A stretch of DNA of 64,000 nt from Zygnema cylindricum (lineage: Eukaryota; Streptophyta; Zygnematophyceae; Zygnematales; Zygnemataceae). The stretch lies in NCBI GenBank assembly GCA_037447655.1, contig JBBHKE010003095.1, forward strand, positions 84,640-148,639. The letters are read 5' to 3'. The notes beneath the pieces are model-generated. The model was not told the origin of the DNA. It ran no database searches and saw only the letters and a list, made by a program, of their open reading frames with translations. Below are positions 10,672 to 23,330 of the stretch, piece after piece. The stretch's first letter is position 1, and each line of letters opens with the position of its first letter. The translations under genes were made by a program, and so were the position numbers.

Positions 10672-11539
10672 CCCTCGGAATCCAATCACAAAATTAAAAA
10701 ATTCGCAGATTTTTTTGTGTTTTTTTTTTTGTAAGATTCTAAAAATCGGATTTTTGTTTAAAATGATTTTTGCAGAATTTGTTTATTATTATTTTTTTTT
10801 TTTTTAAATCGAACACTTTTTTAAATGGAAGTTTTAATTTTACATCAAAAAATAAAACAGTTGTTAGCACAAATTTTATGGTTTAAAATGTTAAACCCAC
10901 GCTCCTCATTTTCTTTTTTTCATGAGTGCGGAAAAAATATTTCTGAAACGGTAATTGAAAAATAATATAAATATTAATAAAATAATAAAAGAATTCGTGG
11001 AAAACTGAGACAATAAAAACCAATTTCTATCTTTTATTTTTGAGTCATAATTTTACGTAATTTCTCGAATCCAAACGCGATGCAAAGAGACGCTTCATTT
11101 GGCGGCCAGTGAATTTTTCCGTACAAATCCGTACAAATTCGTACGAAGTGATGCATATTCTGTCGCTGAATAAAGTACATAATCCGTAAAGTGTGAGGGT
11201 ACAGCCGGTCAGTTTCGGTAACAGCTTAAAAAGTGCGAAAATTAGTGCGCATTGAAAGCGCATTCAATCCTGTCGTATGATTCTTTTAGGGTAAAGTTGG
11301 AGACAATGACGTAAAAAATGGCCTTTTTTAGCGCACTGAAAAAGTTCAGAATGAAATCGTACGAATTGCCAAAAGTTCGTAACAGCGACTCAAAGAAAGG
11401 GTCGATCTGAACAGTTGCCGTACTATAGAAAAGGAGATCTGAACAGCCGGAGAGCCGTACTGTACGGTATGATCCGCGTTGCCCAATGGGAAATAATGAG
11501 ATTAAAAAACTATGCAACTGGCAGAACGTTCATAACTTA
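10672..11539. other. AT-rich sequence upstream of the LysM exon; no gene seen
   Basis: T and A runs dominate 10690-11010. From 11040 base composition is mixed, with repeated GTAC and CGTAC. No protein motif is recognisable. It would contain the promoter of the minus-strand LysM gene; no convincing TATA element could be chosen. Confidence 0.5.
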
Positions 11540-11719
11540 GGGTAACCTTCCATCAGGCGAAAAGTGGGGCTGTTTACTGGAGAAAGAACCTTTCCGTACT
11601 AAGCCGTACTGTATTTTTTTGTTTTTTTTTACAAAACATGTTTATAAGAAATTCGTTAAGATTCTCCAGACTTTTTGGCGAGAACTCTCACCGTCCGATT
11701 TTGAATTCTCGACGTAAAC

Positions 11720-12302
11720 CATAGTTAAAAAGTAGGCGTTTTTATGGTAGGCCTTTGGTGGGCGCACAAAACTTGGCACAAAACTCGCGCAGAGTAGGTA
11801 TACTGTACGTGTGTGCGTTGTGCACACTCTTGTACGAACGTACGAATCTGACGTATCATCATAGTACAGCGCACGCCGCCAGACGAGATTTTTTAGCGAA
11901 CTGACACGGCGTAGGATGACATTCCGCGGGAAAAAAAACCCGGAAAAAAAAATATCGCGGACGTGTCCTATCGTAAGTTGTGTTATGTGCTTTTCATGTG
12001 ATCTTCTTAGATCGCTAATTTGATCAGCGACCGTCCGATCGTCTGAATCCGAAAAAACTTTTATTAAAACCGACGGTTTAAATAAAAAATACCTCAAAAC
12101 TCACGGAAAAATAAAAATTTCTCCCAATGTTTTTCAAAATTTAGACGACGTTTAATTCTCTATCGATCGATGTGCAACTCAACCCTGTTACTAATTGTTT
12201 TCATTTTGCGACCAATACAATATGGGTCTTAAGGCCATATTGTATGTTTTGCGTACAATAGGCATGTTGTATGGGCCTACGTTCACCTACTTTTGAACTA
12301 TG
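11720..12302. mobile_element. Family C element with 8-bp target duplication
   Basis: Ends CATAGTTAAAAAGTAGGCG and CACCTACTTTTGAACTATG. Flanks ACGTAAAC (11712-11719) and TCGTAAAC (12303-12310) match at 7 of 8 bases, as expected of hAT insertion. Its interior matches the reverse complement of 1-767. Confidence 0.7.
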
Positions 12303-12499
12303 TCGTAAACGCCCCTTCTATCCAGTACCTGGCGAGTCTCCTCCGACTGTCCTCAGGAGGACACTTTGCGCTTACTGGACACATGTATTGGTCAACTTGT
12401 AAAATGAAAGTCGATCCACGACAGACGTGAAGTTATATACTTACATGTGGCAAATGGCGTGTACCTTCTGACGTCGAAGCCACCCTGTTCGACGACAAA

Positions 12500-12660
12500 A
12501 TCTTGTAGGACATCCTGTCACGCCTTCACTATAATTGTAAATCTTGTAGGACATCTTGTCACGCCTACACTATAAATGTGCACAATAAAGTACAGAGAAA
12601 AACTTGGTTGTAGGACATCGCGTCACGCCTCTTTTATAAATGTGCAAAATCAAATACAGG
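12500..12660. repeat. Three imperfect tandem units
   Basis: The unit begins TTGTAGGACATC and continues with GTCACGCCT and TATAA; starts are near 12503, 12544 and 12610. Spacing is unequal because the last units carry extra sequence with GTGCA and AAATACAG. Confidence 0.6.
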
Positions 12661-13002
12661 TAAGGTTCGTTAGTTTTCGTTAAGTACATGCCATCTCCTC
12701 GGTTTTCGTGGCCGTTGGTACAACGACAAATACAAGAACATTCAGGTTGTACATTAACGTCACGCTACTAGATATTTTAATCGGTGTCCGCCCGTATAGA
12801 TACGCAGTCGAAATTTTGTACTTTTCGAAAGTTTCAATATTCCCGGCCGGCTCAACAAGATCCTACGTGGTACTAATCGAAATCCAACACGTAAGCAATT
12901 TTTGCTTTACTGCCACGACCTGATGGAAAAGATTTACAAATTTTACTGCCGGTAAACGTGACCGTACAATTACTGGGAACGCCTGATGGAAGGTTACCCT
13001 TA

Positions 13003-14180
13003 ATATGATTTTTTTTGGCGGGCACAAAAATGTTTGACTTGTAGGTTCATTTTAGTTCTTCAAATTTTGTGTACGGAATTTTCAGCCAATCAAAGTTTCG
13101 ATCAAGATTTGGCGAGATATATATTCTGTTCGGTAACAGATTTCCAAACTAGTTGTCGTACGTTTAACGGGGTAATATCGATTAGGCGCGGCAATACCAA
13201 TCATTATCGGTAAAGTGAATAACAATCAAATTTTTAAGGTTTTCATACCTCGATATACAATATCGCGATACATTGAAGCTTTTATTCATACAATCACGAC
13301 TACAGTACTGTAGCGACTAACGGTGCCCTTCCATAGCGAACATGTGCAAAATACTACGGGCTTGCTGGCCTTCGGCTTAGCTCGAACAGGCAGTTATTTC
13401 AAGTTCGTACTTTGTGAGTTGTTTAGGTTTGCTACATCCAGAATGAACAACCATTTAACTCACCATGCCGCACCATCACACATGAGACTTACGACTAAAA
13501 GGTAAAAAAATATTAACTTCCATGCTTCGAGTCCTTCTAAATCTTTTGTCCAATGGCCATTTATCCACGTTGCCACACGCGAAAATGAAATATTAGCATT
13601 CTTGCTTTGAAACAAGAAATGTAATTTTCTTCACAATATTTTTGTTTCACAAAAGTAATCTTTATAACAGTGTTCATCCACCACATGAACTATTGAATAG
13701 TCAATTTCTTATGAAAATTTATATTTTTTTAACATGTGTGGAGTTGCCTCTACTGCTTTTAGTAGATGGAGTAGGAAAACATTAATCTTTGGTTAACATC
13801 TTTTCAAAATTCATCAATTTTGCGTCGGGCAGTTAGTTGGCGCATACCTAAGTTGCACCTGTAAAACAAAAAATGAAACAAAAAAACCAAACATGGAAGA
13901 TATTAAACCTTGTTAATTCAATTTTGTGGAGAAAAAATTACAAAAATCCATTGTACCTCATACCAAAGGTATGGATGCTTCTAAAGACTTTATTGCCCTA
14001 GTGTGTCATCACAAACGAAAAAAAAGGGAGATAATCTAATACATCGAGGGAAGTCAACTACAAACAACCATCCCAATCCATCGCAATTTTTTCAATACAA
14101 ATTTAATCACTACGAAGTACACCTGACTTTGCTTGGACATGAAATCAAGTGTCTCGCCAAAAAATATAAGTATGTAATTG
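13003..14180. other. No gene or repeat family recognised
   Basis: AT-rich, short unrelated open frames only. 13180-13290 has TATCG-type inverted words like family D and may be an eroded element end. Confidence 0.4.
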
Positions 14181-14645
14181 ATAGTGTTGTGTATCCGTAA
14201 AAAAATTATCGCGATAAAATTGATACCGATAGCTATCGATTATTGAACGGCGAGGGGTCACGATACATAGCTTCGAGACTAACAAATTCCTTATCGGTGA
14301 TAAGTAGAAGAAAATATAGTATGTTGTACATTAATACTTTATATTATATTGTATTCTATTTTTCATTGATATAGCGTGGCATGCCACGTATGACTATTTG
14401 TTACTTACTATATACAACGCAAGAACATAAATTCACTACAAATGAATAAACCGAAGAGCTGTACGGTTTCCACCATAAAACTATCGCCGATAGTTATCGA
14501 ATTGGTGTTATCGCGATATAAAATATTGGTTTTTTATCACGATAACATCTGTACCGATATATCATGCCAAATCATCGGTTATCTGTAGGCCAACAAAAAT
14601 GACATAATGGTTATCAACAAATGGCTACTGATACACAACACTATA
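14181..14645. mobile_element. Family D inverted-repeat element, best-preserved copy
   Basis: Ends ATAGTGTTGTGTATCCGTA and TACTGATACACAACACTAT are near-perfect complements. The interior is AT-rich with inverted TATCG words and no coding sequence. Its right end abuts repeat R1 copy 2. Confidence 0.6.
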
Positions 14646-14701
14646 AATTAAGCTTCTCGCCGAAAAGAATACAATTTTGTTACTTACCCTATCATAAAAG
14701 T

Positions 14702-15750
14702 TGAAACTCTGAGACCTCCATAAGTCCTCAGAGTGGACAGCTTCCAAGAAGCCTCTAGGATAATCCTGACCCCTTTGTGTTTAAGCAAAAATAACTGCCA
14801 CCCTGGCAGACAAAAACTCTGACCAACTTCACCCCTGTGAAGACAAGACTCCCCTGAGTCGATAGCAAAAAGAATCTCTGAATTTGCTCCCCTGAGCAGT
14901 AAGTTATGGAGGGTCAAAGTTGAACTTTTGTACAGAAGCTCTCTGGGAGAGGGGGTCCTATCTTCTAATTTTTCTAAGTCCTATCTCTCTCACAGACTCT
15001 ATCTACTGATGTACGGAACCAATCAGAATTGAGTTCCGTACGCAAAAGTACAGCTGCTGGTGTACTTTATGTACGGATATTGTACGACATGGCCAAAATG
15101 TCGACACATGTCAAATACGGATTTGGTGCCATAATCTCCGGAGATTCCACAATCCAACGGAATTTCGCCACGCGTCATCCGATGTGGCGATGGCCACAAA
15201 CCGCCGAAATCTTCCTCCGCGATCTCAGCGCTAATCCCGGCCGTCCGATTAAATTCGGCTTTAATCGTAGCCGTAATAAATACATGCGCGGTATTTGTTT
15301 CATTTACGAAACAAATGCGCGGTACTGATTTTTGTCCGTACCGTAAGTCGTACATTATATATTACTGGATCTATGTATCCCGTAATTAATTTCAGTTAAA
15401 TGGTTTATCGCTTGTATACATATGTAAATAATTATCAAACTATATGCTAGGTAACACTACCGCTAGATTAAACGGCTAAGGCTACCGGCTACTTCGTGTC
15501 TGCCGGCCGGCAGGTACAAGGATCAAATCCTGCCGCCGGCACATACATTTTAATTAAATATATAAACCCTAATATAAAATTCCCGTAAACCTCAGGATAG
15601 CCAAGGTAGCCATGGCTCTAGCTTCCTCTCCAATTTCTCAGTGACTGCGACAAGTTTGAGAGTTGGAGAGAGAAGTTAGAGATAGACTGCCTCGACTTCT
15701 ATATTTCTTTTCAGACCTAGAAAATACTAATAAAACCATTAGTTTCTACA
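14702..15750 (-). mobile_element. Solo LTR of the copia family, AAAGT target duplication
   Basis: It is the reverse complement of the copia LTRs at 37085 and 43206, starting TGAAACTCTGAGACC and ending TTAGTTTCTACA, with terminal TG and CA. AAAGT stands on both sides (14697-14701 and 15751-15755). Only one LTR is present and no internal region, so LTR-LTR recombination removed the rest. Confidence 0.88.
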
Positions 15751-16307
15751 AAAGTCAATAGTCAGTATACGCCGAAAAAAACAATATGAATCGGGGTGAA
15801 TCTGCTATAACAACAGAAAACTTTTTAGCACAAATTCTAAAGACATATAACATTTTATTAGCTCATGCAATAATTTATTTTGTTGTAATACGGGCCCACC
15901 TCGCGCGAAAGGAAAACATGTTTACATTCGAAATTGTGGATGTCGTTTTAAATAAAGGTTGAAACAAATTTCACTACAGCCACGTGGATCTTGTGGAAGC
16001 GGCCTTAAAAGAGGAAACGACAAAGCACTTTCCACCTTTAATGACACGTGGCAATAATCATCCACATTTTCATCTGTCCAATCTGCATACAAATAACATT
16101 CTTTATGAAGGGAGACGAACATTATGTTCTTCATTCGCAATTTTTTAGCAAATGACTCGCTGCGGACACCCCTCATTGCCACTATAGAGGACTTCCCTAA
16201 AAACAATCCGTACGAAAGATGTACATTTGGAGGACATCCACTTCGTCGTGGATCAATGAGCAGTGGCTCCTACAGTACTATACAATACAGTTTTGTACTG
16301 TACTTTA

Positions 16308-16526
16308 CACCGTGTATCTCTATTAGTGTTAATAATCTTGTCGCCAACTTAAAACATGTTTTCTCCGTACACACTTGTCATATATCTACATGGAGACCTC
16401 CAATAAGTAGGTGAGAATCTTGGCTTTCAATCGCAACCGTTAAATCTAAAATACGACAAACATGTACAAGGAAAAGAGGTTACAAGTTGAAAAAAAAAAC
16501 ATCAACCCTACTAGCGATATACGTTC
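16308..16526. mobile_element. TA-target MITE (family M) in R1 copy 2
   Basis: CACCGTGTATCTCTATTAGT at the left after TA (16306-16307); right end CTAGCGATATACGTTC before TA. Orthologous in position to 1720-1935. Confidence 0.65.
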
Positions 16527-16826
16527 TACTGTGGTGGTGTATATCGGAGGCCTTGACCTAACCCATCTGTTTTTTTTGGTTTGGATAAATAATATATTGC
16601 CATGCGTCATTCGTTGGACAATATAGAGGTAACAACTCCACCCGGAAAACGATACGTTTATAGGTTTTGACGTTTCACTGATTCCAAAAATCAAAAGCAT
16701 ATAGCGGTATTTATTGGCATCATAACGTAGCGGTAGGAAATAATGGCATGCGTAATGTGAGTTTTTTGACACTCTAAATCTTGATCCCCATGTAGCACTA
16801 CAAAAGTAGAAATCTATAATGGCACG

Positions 16827-17317
16827 ACCAGGTTATGTCACGCTCAAAAATGGCTAACCGTTAACCGACCGGCGTTTACAAAAATAAAAGTTAACTGAAA
16901 ATCTATTTTTTCGCAACTAACCGTACCCGCCCGTAATCGAAAAAGTACAAAATTACAACGTTCGTTGTTATTAGCGTTAAACATTTATTACACAGCGAAT
17001 CGCAATTATCGTAAACTAATATGAATGTTATCCATTCTAATTTAGATTTTTTCATTTTTTCAAAAAAAAGTTTTACTTTACTGTAGTTTATCAATAACTC
17101 TCGTTTGGGTTTCTGTCCGTTATAATTATCCGCTTTGAATATCATTTAGGTTCACATACAGAATTTGACAAACGTACAAATTCACTTCATTATTACGTTT
17201 CCACTACGCGGCTTGTGAAAACGCAATTTCATCTTAACAACATGCATTAAATCATTTTTTGTATTTTTTTCGTGAATACGGTACAATTTTATACGTTCAA
17301 ACACCGATCGTAAGCTA
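16827..17317. other. Degraded repeat sequence, no gene
   Basis: Contains CGGTTAACCG-like words also found around 31.6-32.1 and 44.5-44.7 kb (GGGCGGGCACGG there, inverted here as CCGTACCCGCCCG). No clear ends. Confidence 0.4.
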
Positions 17318-17980
17318 CACCATTTGAAACGACACTATGCTAGAGTTGTTAACGCTTATTCAAAAAATACCTTAAATAATGTAAAGAAAAATTTAGAGTT
17401 ATTTACTTGTTTTAATGTTTTTGGGTCAAAATTCGTGGTGACCGAATTACCATTGATAATGCTACTTACGATTCGCGTTGTAGTGTTAATGGAAAATTAT
17501 GATTAATAGTATTATTTAATAGAAAGAGACGTGGCAGGTTATTGTCCAAGTCTTTAAATAATGTTTTTAACTATATTTTGTTATTTTTGGCTATAAGTAG
17601 TAGCGACTTCTTAACACTAATAACAATAAGTGGTACAGTGGTACATCTCCCTTTGCAAAAAACAGCTCGTGTACCTCTTCCTTTTACTAATTTGTCTTTT
17701 TGCAATCTCCCTTAACGAATATTTTTTTCCTCGACAGTCACCTCTTTCAAGAAATTTGTTCCTAATTTTGCGTTTAACTCTTAGATTAATGCTTAAACTC
17801 TTATATTAATATTTATTCTCTCGCAAATCTAAATTTTTCGCTATTTTCGGACGATTTTTCTTTCGACTACGATAATATGTAATGAATTATGCAAAAAAGG
17901 TCAAGTTTTAATTATGTGTGTTTAAAAAAAAATCATAGTTTTTCACATAGAAAATCAATTAACAAAAAACACATTGTGAT

Positions 17981-18986
17981 TGCAATTTTGTGTCCTCCAT
18001 TGGACTACAAAATTTAGGAAGCCTCTAGGTAGTTTTTAACTAACCCACTTTCAGCCACAACCACTGATGCCCAAGCTGAAAAATTGACAATTTGACTGCA
18101 CCTCGGTGTAGTCTGGACTCCCTTGAGTCTGTAGCAAAAAAAATCACTGAAAACGGCAAACCAGCCGACTAGTTATGAGGTGGCAAAAATAGCAATTTAT
18201 ACAAACTCTCACTGAGAGAGGTGACTGTCTACAAAAAGTTTATAAGTCTCAAACCCCTCTCACAACCCCTATCTACTATAGTACGATCCAATCAAATCAC
18301 TGTACAATACAGAAAGGTACTACGGTTGATGTACTTTCTGTACGGCTCGTGTACGACAAGGCCATTAAGTGGACGCATGTCCACTTTTAACTCGTCCTTA
18401 TGTTCTTCGGAATTATCGCGACCGAATTTTATCTCTCCATGTGTCGCCAAGTCACGCCACGTCCAAAAACCGCCAAAATGATTATTCCGGGATTTCGGCG
18501 GCGATATGTGCCGTCGGATCATAAACCGACATTTAATATTTACCGTCGAAACAAATGTCCCATTCATTTATTTCGTGCGAGATCATGTTCGCACTATATA
18601 TTAGTTGGTTCTATGTCCCTTCGTTCGTCATTCCGTTAATCGGAATCATGATTATTACATAGTTTAAATAATTATCATACCCTAGATATGTTAACGATTT
18701 TCTACGACAGACCAGTTAGAGCTGACGTCTACGCCTCGCTCTGCCGGTCGGAGGTTCGAGTCTTGTAGGACTCAACCTTTTGTTGAGAGTTACTTATGTC
18801 ACTTTTTAGTCCTGCCTATGGAGTTGAGGCAGCCATGGCTCCACTACTCTCTCTCTCTCTCTCTCCTTCGGTGACTACAACAAGTATGGGGGATAGAGGA
18901 AAGAGGTGGAGGCCTGCGCTTTTCTTTCTTTTTCTACTAAGCTATTCAGACCTAGAAAATACTCAATAAATCTAGTGATTTAAATA
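17981..18986 (-). mobile_element. Diverged solo LTR in the hAT relic, GTGAT target duplication
   Basis: The other hAT copy reads ACATTGTGATGAGC without interruption (reverse of 35105-35125); here GTGAT (17976-17980) is followed by 1 kb and then GTGAT again (18987-18991). The insert shares with the copia LTRs the CTCCCTTGAGTCTG block, the CAGCCATGGCTCCA block and the TTCAGACCTAGAAAATACT end. Its terminal bases are TG and TA rather than TG and CA. Confidence 0.8.
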
Positions 18987-19213
18987 GTGATGAGCAGAAA
19001 AAGCAAAAAATATTTTGTAGTATGAAATATATAAATAATCAAATCACAACCTCGTCTTATTTTCGACTATATTATACAAATTATCAACCTCAAACTTAAA
19101 AATTACACAAAATCTAAAAATCTAAATGTGATATAAACAGTGCGCTTTGGTAATTTGGTAAAAATAAGCATTTTGGTTAAAAAAAAAGATAAACACTAGA
19201 AAATTTGTGAATT

Positions 19214-19215
<2 letters not shown>

Positions 19216-19289
<74 letters not shown>

Positions 19290-19327
19290 TATAATATATA
19301 TATATATATATTATATATAGAAATATA

Positions 19328-19359
<32 letters not shown>

Positions 19360-19420
19360 AAAATATAATATATATATTATATATATATATATAATATATA
19401 TATTATATATATATATATAA
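19216..19420. repeat. TA microsatellite, about 200 bp
   Basis: Long uninterrupted (TA)n with short AATTATAA and GAAATATAAT interruptions, next to the transposase C-terminal coding end of the hAT relic; absent from the other hAT copy. Confidence 0.95.
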
Positions 19421-20121
19421 TACAAAAAGCTATGCATTTAAAGGATCTCGATTGGATCTAACACACAAAAGATCACTAACAATTGAAGTTGCTAGTGAGC
19501 TCCTCTTCTTTGTTATTGTGTTCTCGACATTCAAAAAATTGCATTTGGACATGGAGCTAGAAGCCGGAATAGCTATAATAGATCTAGCAACACGGGCTAG
19601 AATAGGAAGTCCTCCATCTTCTGTAAGTACATTTGATTTTTTTCCCACCATTCAAGCATGACAAAATTCAACCTTTCGTTGTTGCTTAAATTAAATCAAA
19701 ATAACGCTTGAATTCATAACTAACGAGTGTTTTTTTGTCTGTTGTAATAAAAACCTCATTTTCGTCATTGCTATCACCTAAAAAATTATGGAAGTTGTCC
19801 ATACTTTGCAATGTGTTTTTTTGTGTGATACGCTGAGGAATACCGAAATCAACGTAATCACCGAGGTTGTTTCCAAGTTTTCAAAGTTTGACCCTCGCGC
19901 TTTCAATTTCGGTTTTTTGATACCCCGATTATTTCAAGCTTTTGGTTTTTGTCGAGGATCTAATAGAGCTACGACAATATGATACTTAGGAAGACCCCAC
20001 TTCGGTAGTGAAAAAATAATAAAAAACTATATCAATTTTCGCAAGTTTGGGAAATCGGAGGGGCATTGTTTTTCACCGTTATTGTAAGATGTTTTTCTTA
20101 TCGTATAATGGTTATGGAAGA

Positions 20122-21264
20122 TGATATAAACCCAAAAGAATGATCCCTTGATAATCAAAACCCCAATACAACTTCACCCCTGTGAAGATAAGACCTTGTG
20201 TGTGCCCAGTTCCACCACAGAATGCAAAGCTTGAATATGTGTTTTGGACAGTATTCCCCACTTTGACTTTCCCACAGAATAAGTGCCACCTTGACACGCA
20301 AAAACCTTTGACCGACTACACCCTTGTGTAGCCTAGACTCCCCTGAGTCCGCAGCAAAAAGAATCACTGAATTTGCTCACCCGAGCATTAAGTTATGGCT
20401 GGTCAAAGTTGACCTTTATAGTTACAAGCTCTCTTAGAGAGAGGTACCTAAATATCACCAAGTCTTGGTCTGCCTACTCATGACTACCTACTACTAAACC
20501 CTAGTCCAATAGGAACACTATATAGTACAAGAAGGTACAATAGGAGATGTACTTATTGTACGACCATTGTACGACATGGTCTTCAAGGTGACACTTGTGA
20601 AATCGGGAGTCATGGTTCCTCCTCCCATCTTCTCCGGTATCAAATAATGTGGCGCCACGTGGCACCGCGTGACGCTATCTCCAAATGCCGCCAAAAGCTC
20701 ACTTCGCGTGGCGGCTACAATGGCGGCTGTTCGATCAAAACATATTTTACACGGTTCAGATTCGCGTACATGCATGAATTGCTCCTTTTCGTTAGTCTGC
20801 TGTTAATTAGCTGTTACGTTAACGTTTAGATACCTTTGAAACGCGTCGCGTGTATCTTATTGGTTAAGGTATCTACAAATATTACCACAGGCCATGGTTC
20901 ATATCTTATATAGAGCAGTTTTTGGTTGTTTGTTAGTTTTGTTAAAACTCTCTACTTCTACAACTATAAATACCTATTGTACCCCACATATGTCATCGTT
21001 GACTCTAAGCTATAGGCTAATGCTAACATCTGTCATAGAATGTAGGTACAAGGATCAAATCTTGGATGCGGCATTCACATTTTGGTACAAACTACGAATT
21101 AGCCTATCCTCTTTAGACAGCCATGGCTCTAGCTCTCTCTCTGGTCTTCAGTGACTGCAACAAGTATGGGGACCGGAGAGAGTTGAGCGAGAAGCATGTT
21201 GCCTTTGCTGACTTACTCTATTTATTTTTCCAATACAGACCTAGAAAATACATAAATTTCAACA
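20122..21264 (-). mobile_element. Diverged solo LTR inside the hAT transposase
   Basis: The hAT frame is cut between GGTTATGGAAGA (20110-20121) and GAAGGACGATAG (21265 onward); the other copy has GGTTATGGAGAGACGATAG. The insert begins TG and ends CA, with flanks GAAGA and GAAGG (4 of 5). It shares CACCCCTGTGAAGA, CTCCCCTGAGTCCG and CAGACCTAGAAAATAC with the copia LTRs. Confidence 0.8.
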
Positions 21265-22249
21265 GAAGGACGATAGTTAAAAAAAACCAAAGGTAAAGTT
21301 GGTTCTTTAACTTTTTCCAACTTTAGGGTCGCTTCTTGAAACCTTTCCAAAAATCGTTAAGTTCGGTAAGGTGAGTCTTCTCGATACAAGCAAAAAATAT
21401 CAATTTATTTGTTGTTTGAGCCATTGGTCCTATCTCACTGAATGCTTCGTAAATACTCTTAAGCATTCGGAGCAAGGAATTCCACCACGTTGCGTTTTCT
21501 TGTTTTAAAATTATTTTCAAAAGATTTTGTAAATTTCTCTGTTTGAAAAACGGTACCAATGATTTACACGCGCCAATTAGATCAAACAATTCAAAAACTT
21601 CCACATCGTATTTATAATTTTTGGAAATTCCGCTTTTGTTTAAAATCATTGTCACAATTGTAGCAATTTTATAGTCCGTGCAAGGTATCCAAGTTAACAT
21701 ATTCGGTAGACTTTCAGCTGCGCACATGTTAGAGCCGCTGTCGGTCACAACAACGCAATGATTTTGCAAAACATCAAAATTGGACATTTAAAAATTGGTC
21801 AAACAATTTTTGAAAGTCGTTTAAATATTTTTCAGCGGTATGTTTTTCCTCAGAAAAATGATCGACTTGAAGCGTCCGTGCATCAAGTTTACATTATTTG
21901 TCAATAAAATGAGCGGTTACAACCATGAATGAGGTTCTTTTTATTTTCATGGTCCAGAGATCGGTTTTAAATGCGACAAAAATATTGTTATCAATATTTT
22001 CTTTAAATTTTGGGATGATCAAACTACGAATATCTTTGGCTGAAGATACAATGTAGTTTTTTACGCTATTGACGCACGGGACTAGCTGGTCGATGTCAAC
22101 ATTTTTGTTAGACGAAACACCAATATCAAATAATGCTTGACAAAATGCTTGAAAACATGGGAGGAAAAAAAAAAAACAATTATCATACAGTTACAAACCA
22201 TGATCAATAAATAAGGTTTATATCAAAACAACATTACGACAAACCAAAT

Positions 22250-23330
22250 AATAATGAAAAAAACATAAATTAGCGTACGAATATAAATAATAGATGAAAA
22301 AATAGTGATGAAGCTCAAGAATATAAATTTATTAACAAAACAAGTTAAAATGACATATACATTTGTAACAGTAATAGCACATCGAACTTGGTAGTACATA
22401 GGTATTTAAGGGTTACAAATATAAATTTATTAATTTGGTAAACGTCCGCGAAAGAATCACGCGATTTGGAGTTAAAGTTCAAAAGATAAAGCAAAGGGTG
22501 TATTTAGGTGACAGCACAGGGTCAAACTAACAAATGGGTATCATTGTAACGGGTTAAGGGTCAAAGGTAGCCGTAGACTTTCAAGCGCACGTCTATAAAG
22601 TACTAATAGACCAATAGTCGTTTACCACATATGATGGTTCATTTCATATGATTTTTAGTAGAAACGTCATAAGTTAAAATTTGTAAATTTCGTCGGTAGT
22701 TTCGCGAGTAAAATATGTAACGCGCGAACGTGCGAAGTAGCGTTTCAATTCGCGCGCACTTTTGCACCTAAATGTTACGTAGTAAAATGTAGTGTTTCAT
22801 TGGTTAGTAAATGTTACGTAGTTAGTGGGAGATTTCGCACGCTTGTGCATTGGTCAGTTTGAGTCCTTCCTGATCAATGATTTGCCCAGGTAAAACCTGC
22901 TCAACGAAACGTTGACTTTGGCCTGGCTAGTCCAACGCGATGGTGGATAAATAGTGAATTCTAAGCGAAGAGCAGACATCTTTTCCTTTGGAAAACTTTG
23001 TGGAATTTTTGACTAATCTTAGTCCTGAGCGAATAATACCAAATTAGAGCAAGGGCATTTTTGAACGGAAATCTCTTACTAACTAAGTAGTGTTTTACTA
23101 GTTAAGAGATATAATTATTTAAGAGTGGAGGGCAATGGAAAATACTTTAAAGGAAGGGTTGAGCCAAGAGGGCAAGAGACCAAGCTGAATGTCTTGTGGG
23201 CTGAAGCTTTTTCTAATTAAAAGTTGATCCGTATGTGAGTGATTTCAATATGAATGTGTAATTTTCAATGTGTGGAATGTGTGGTTGAAATTGGTTATAC
23301 TCGTGGGATTTTCCGAGAGAAACGAAATCT
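22250..23330. other. Unidentified ~1.1-kb insertion in the hAT intron
   Basis: The other hAT copy has only about 210 bp here (33015-33230). Homology stops near ACATTACGACAAACC on the left and resumes at TTACACATTAAAGCC on the right. The insert has CG-containing words (AACGCGCGAACGTGCG) near 22720 unlike the AT-rich host. No open frame or terminal repeats found; another solo LTR is possible. Confidence 0.5.

Larger units (their letters stand above)
11540..12999. mobile_element. Harbinger-like element with TTA target duplication
   Basis: Left end GGGTAACCTTCCATCAGGCG at 11540 and its exact complement ending at 12999; TTA at 11537-11539 and 13000-13002. Length 1460 bp. A family C element (11720-12302) is nested inside, and a short tandem array lies at 12500-12660. 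No transposase remains. Confidence 0.75.
14640..16826 (+). repeat. Dispersed repeat R1, copy 2, interrupted by a solo LTR
   Basis: Matches 775-2370 on both sides of the solo LTR at 14702-15750. Contains the TA-target MITE at 16308-16526. Not recognisably coding. Confidence 0.6.

Noticed and set aside
15470-15550. Functional tRNA gene
   Set aside because: Only B-box-like and D-arm-like words occur; acceptor stem and anticodon arm do not fold by eye, and the position is conserved across LTRs, so it is part of the LTR.
19216-19420. Origin or centromere-like AT array
   Set aside because: A plain TA microsatellite inside a transposon relic, missing in the sister copy.
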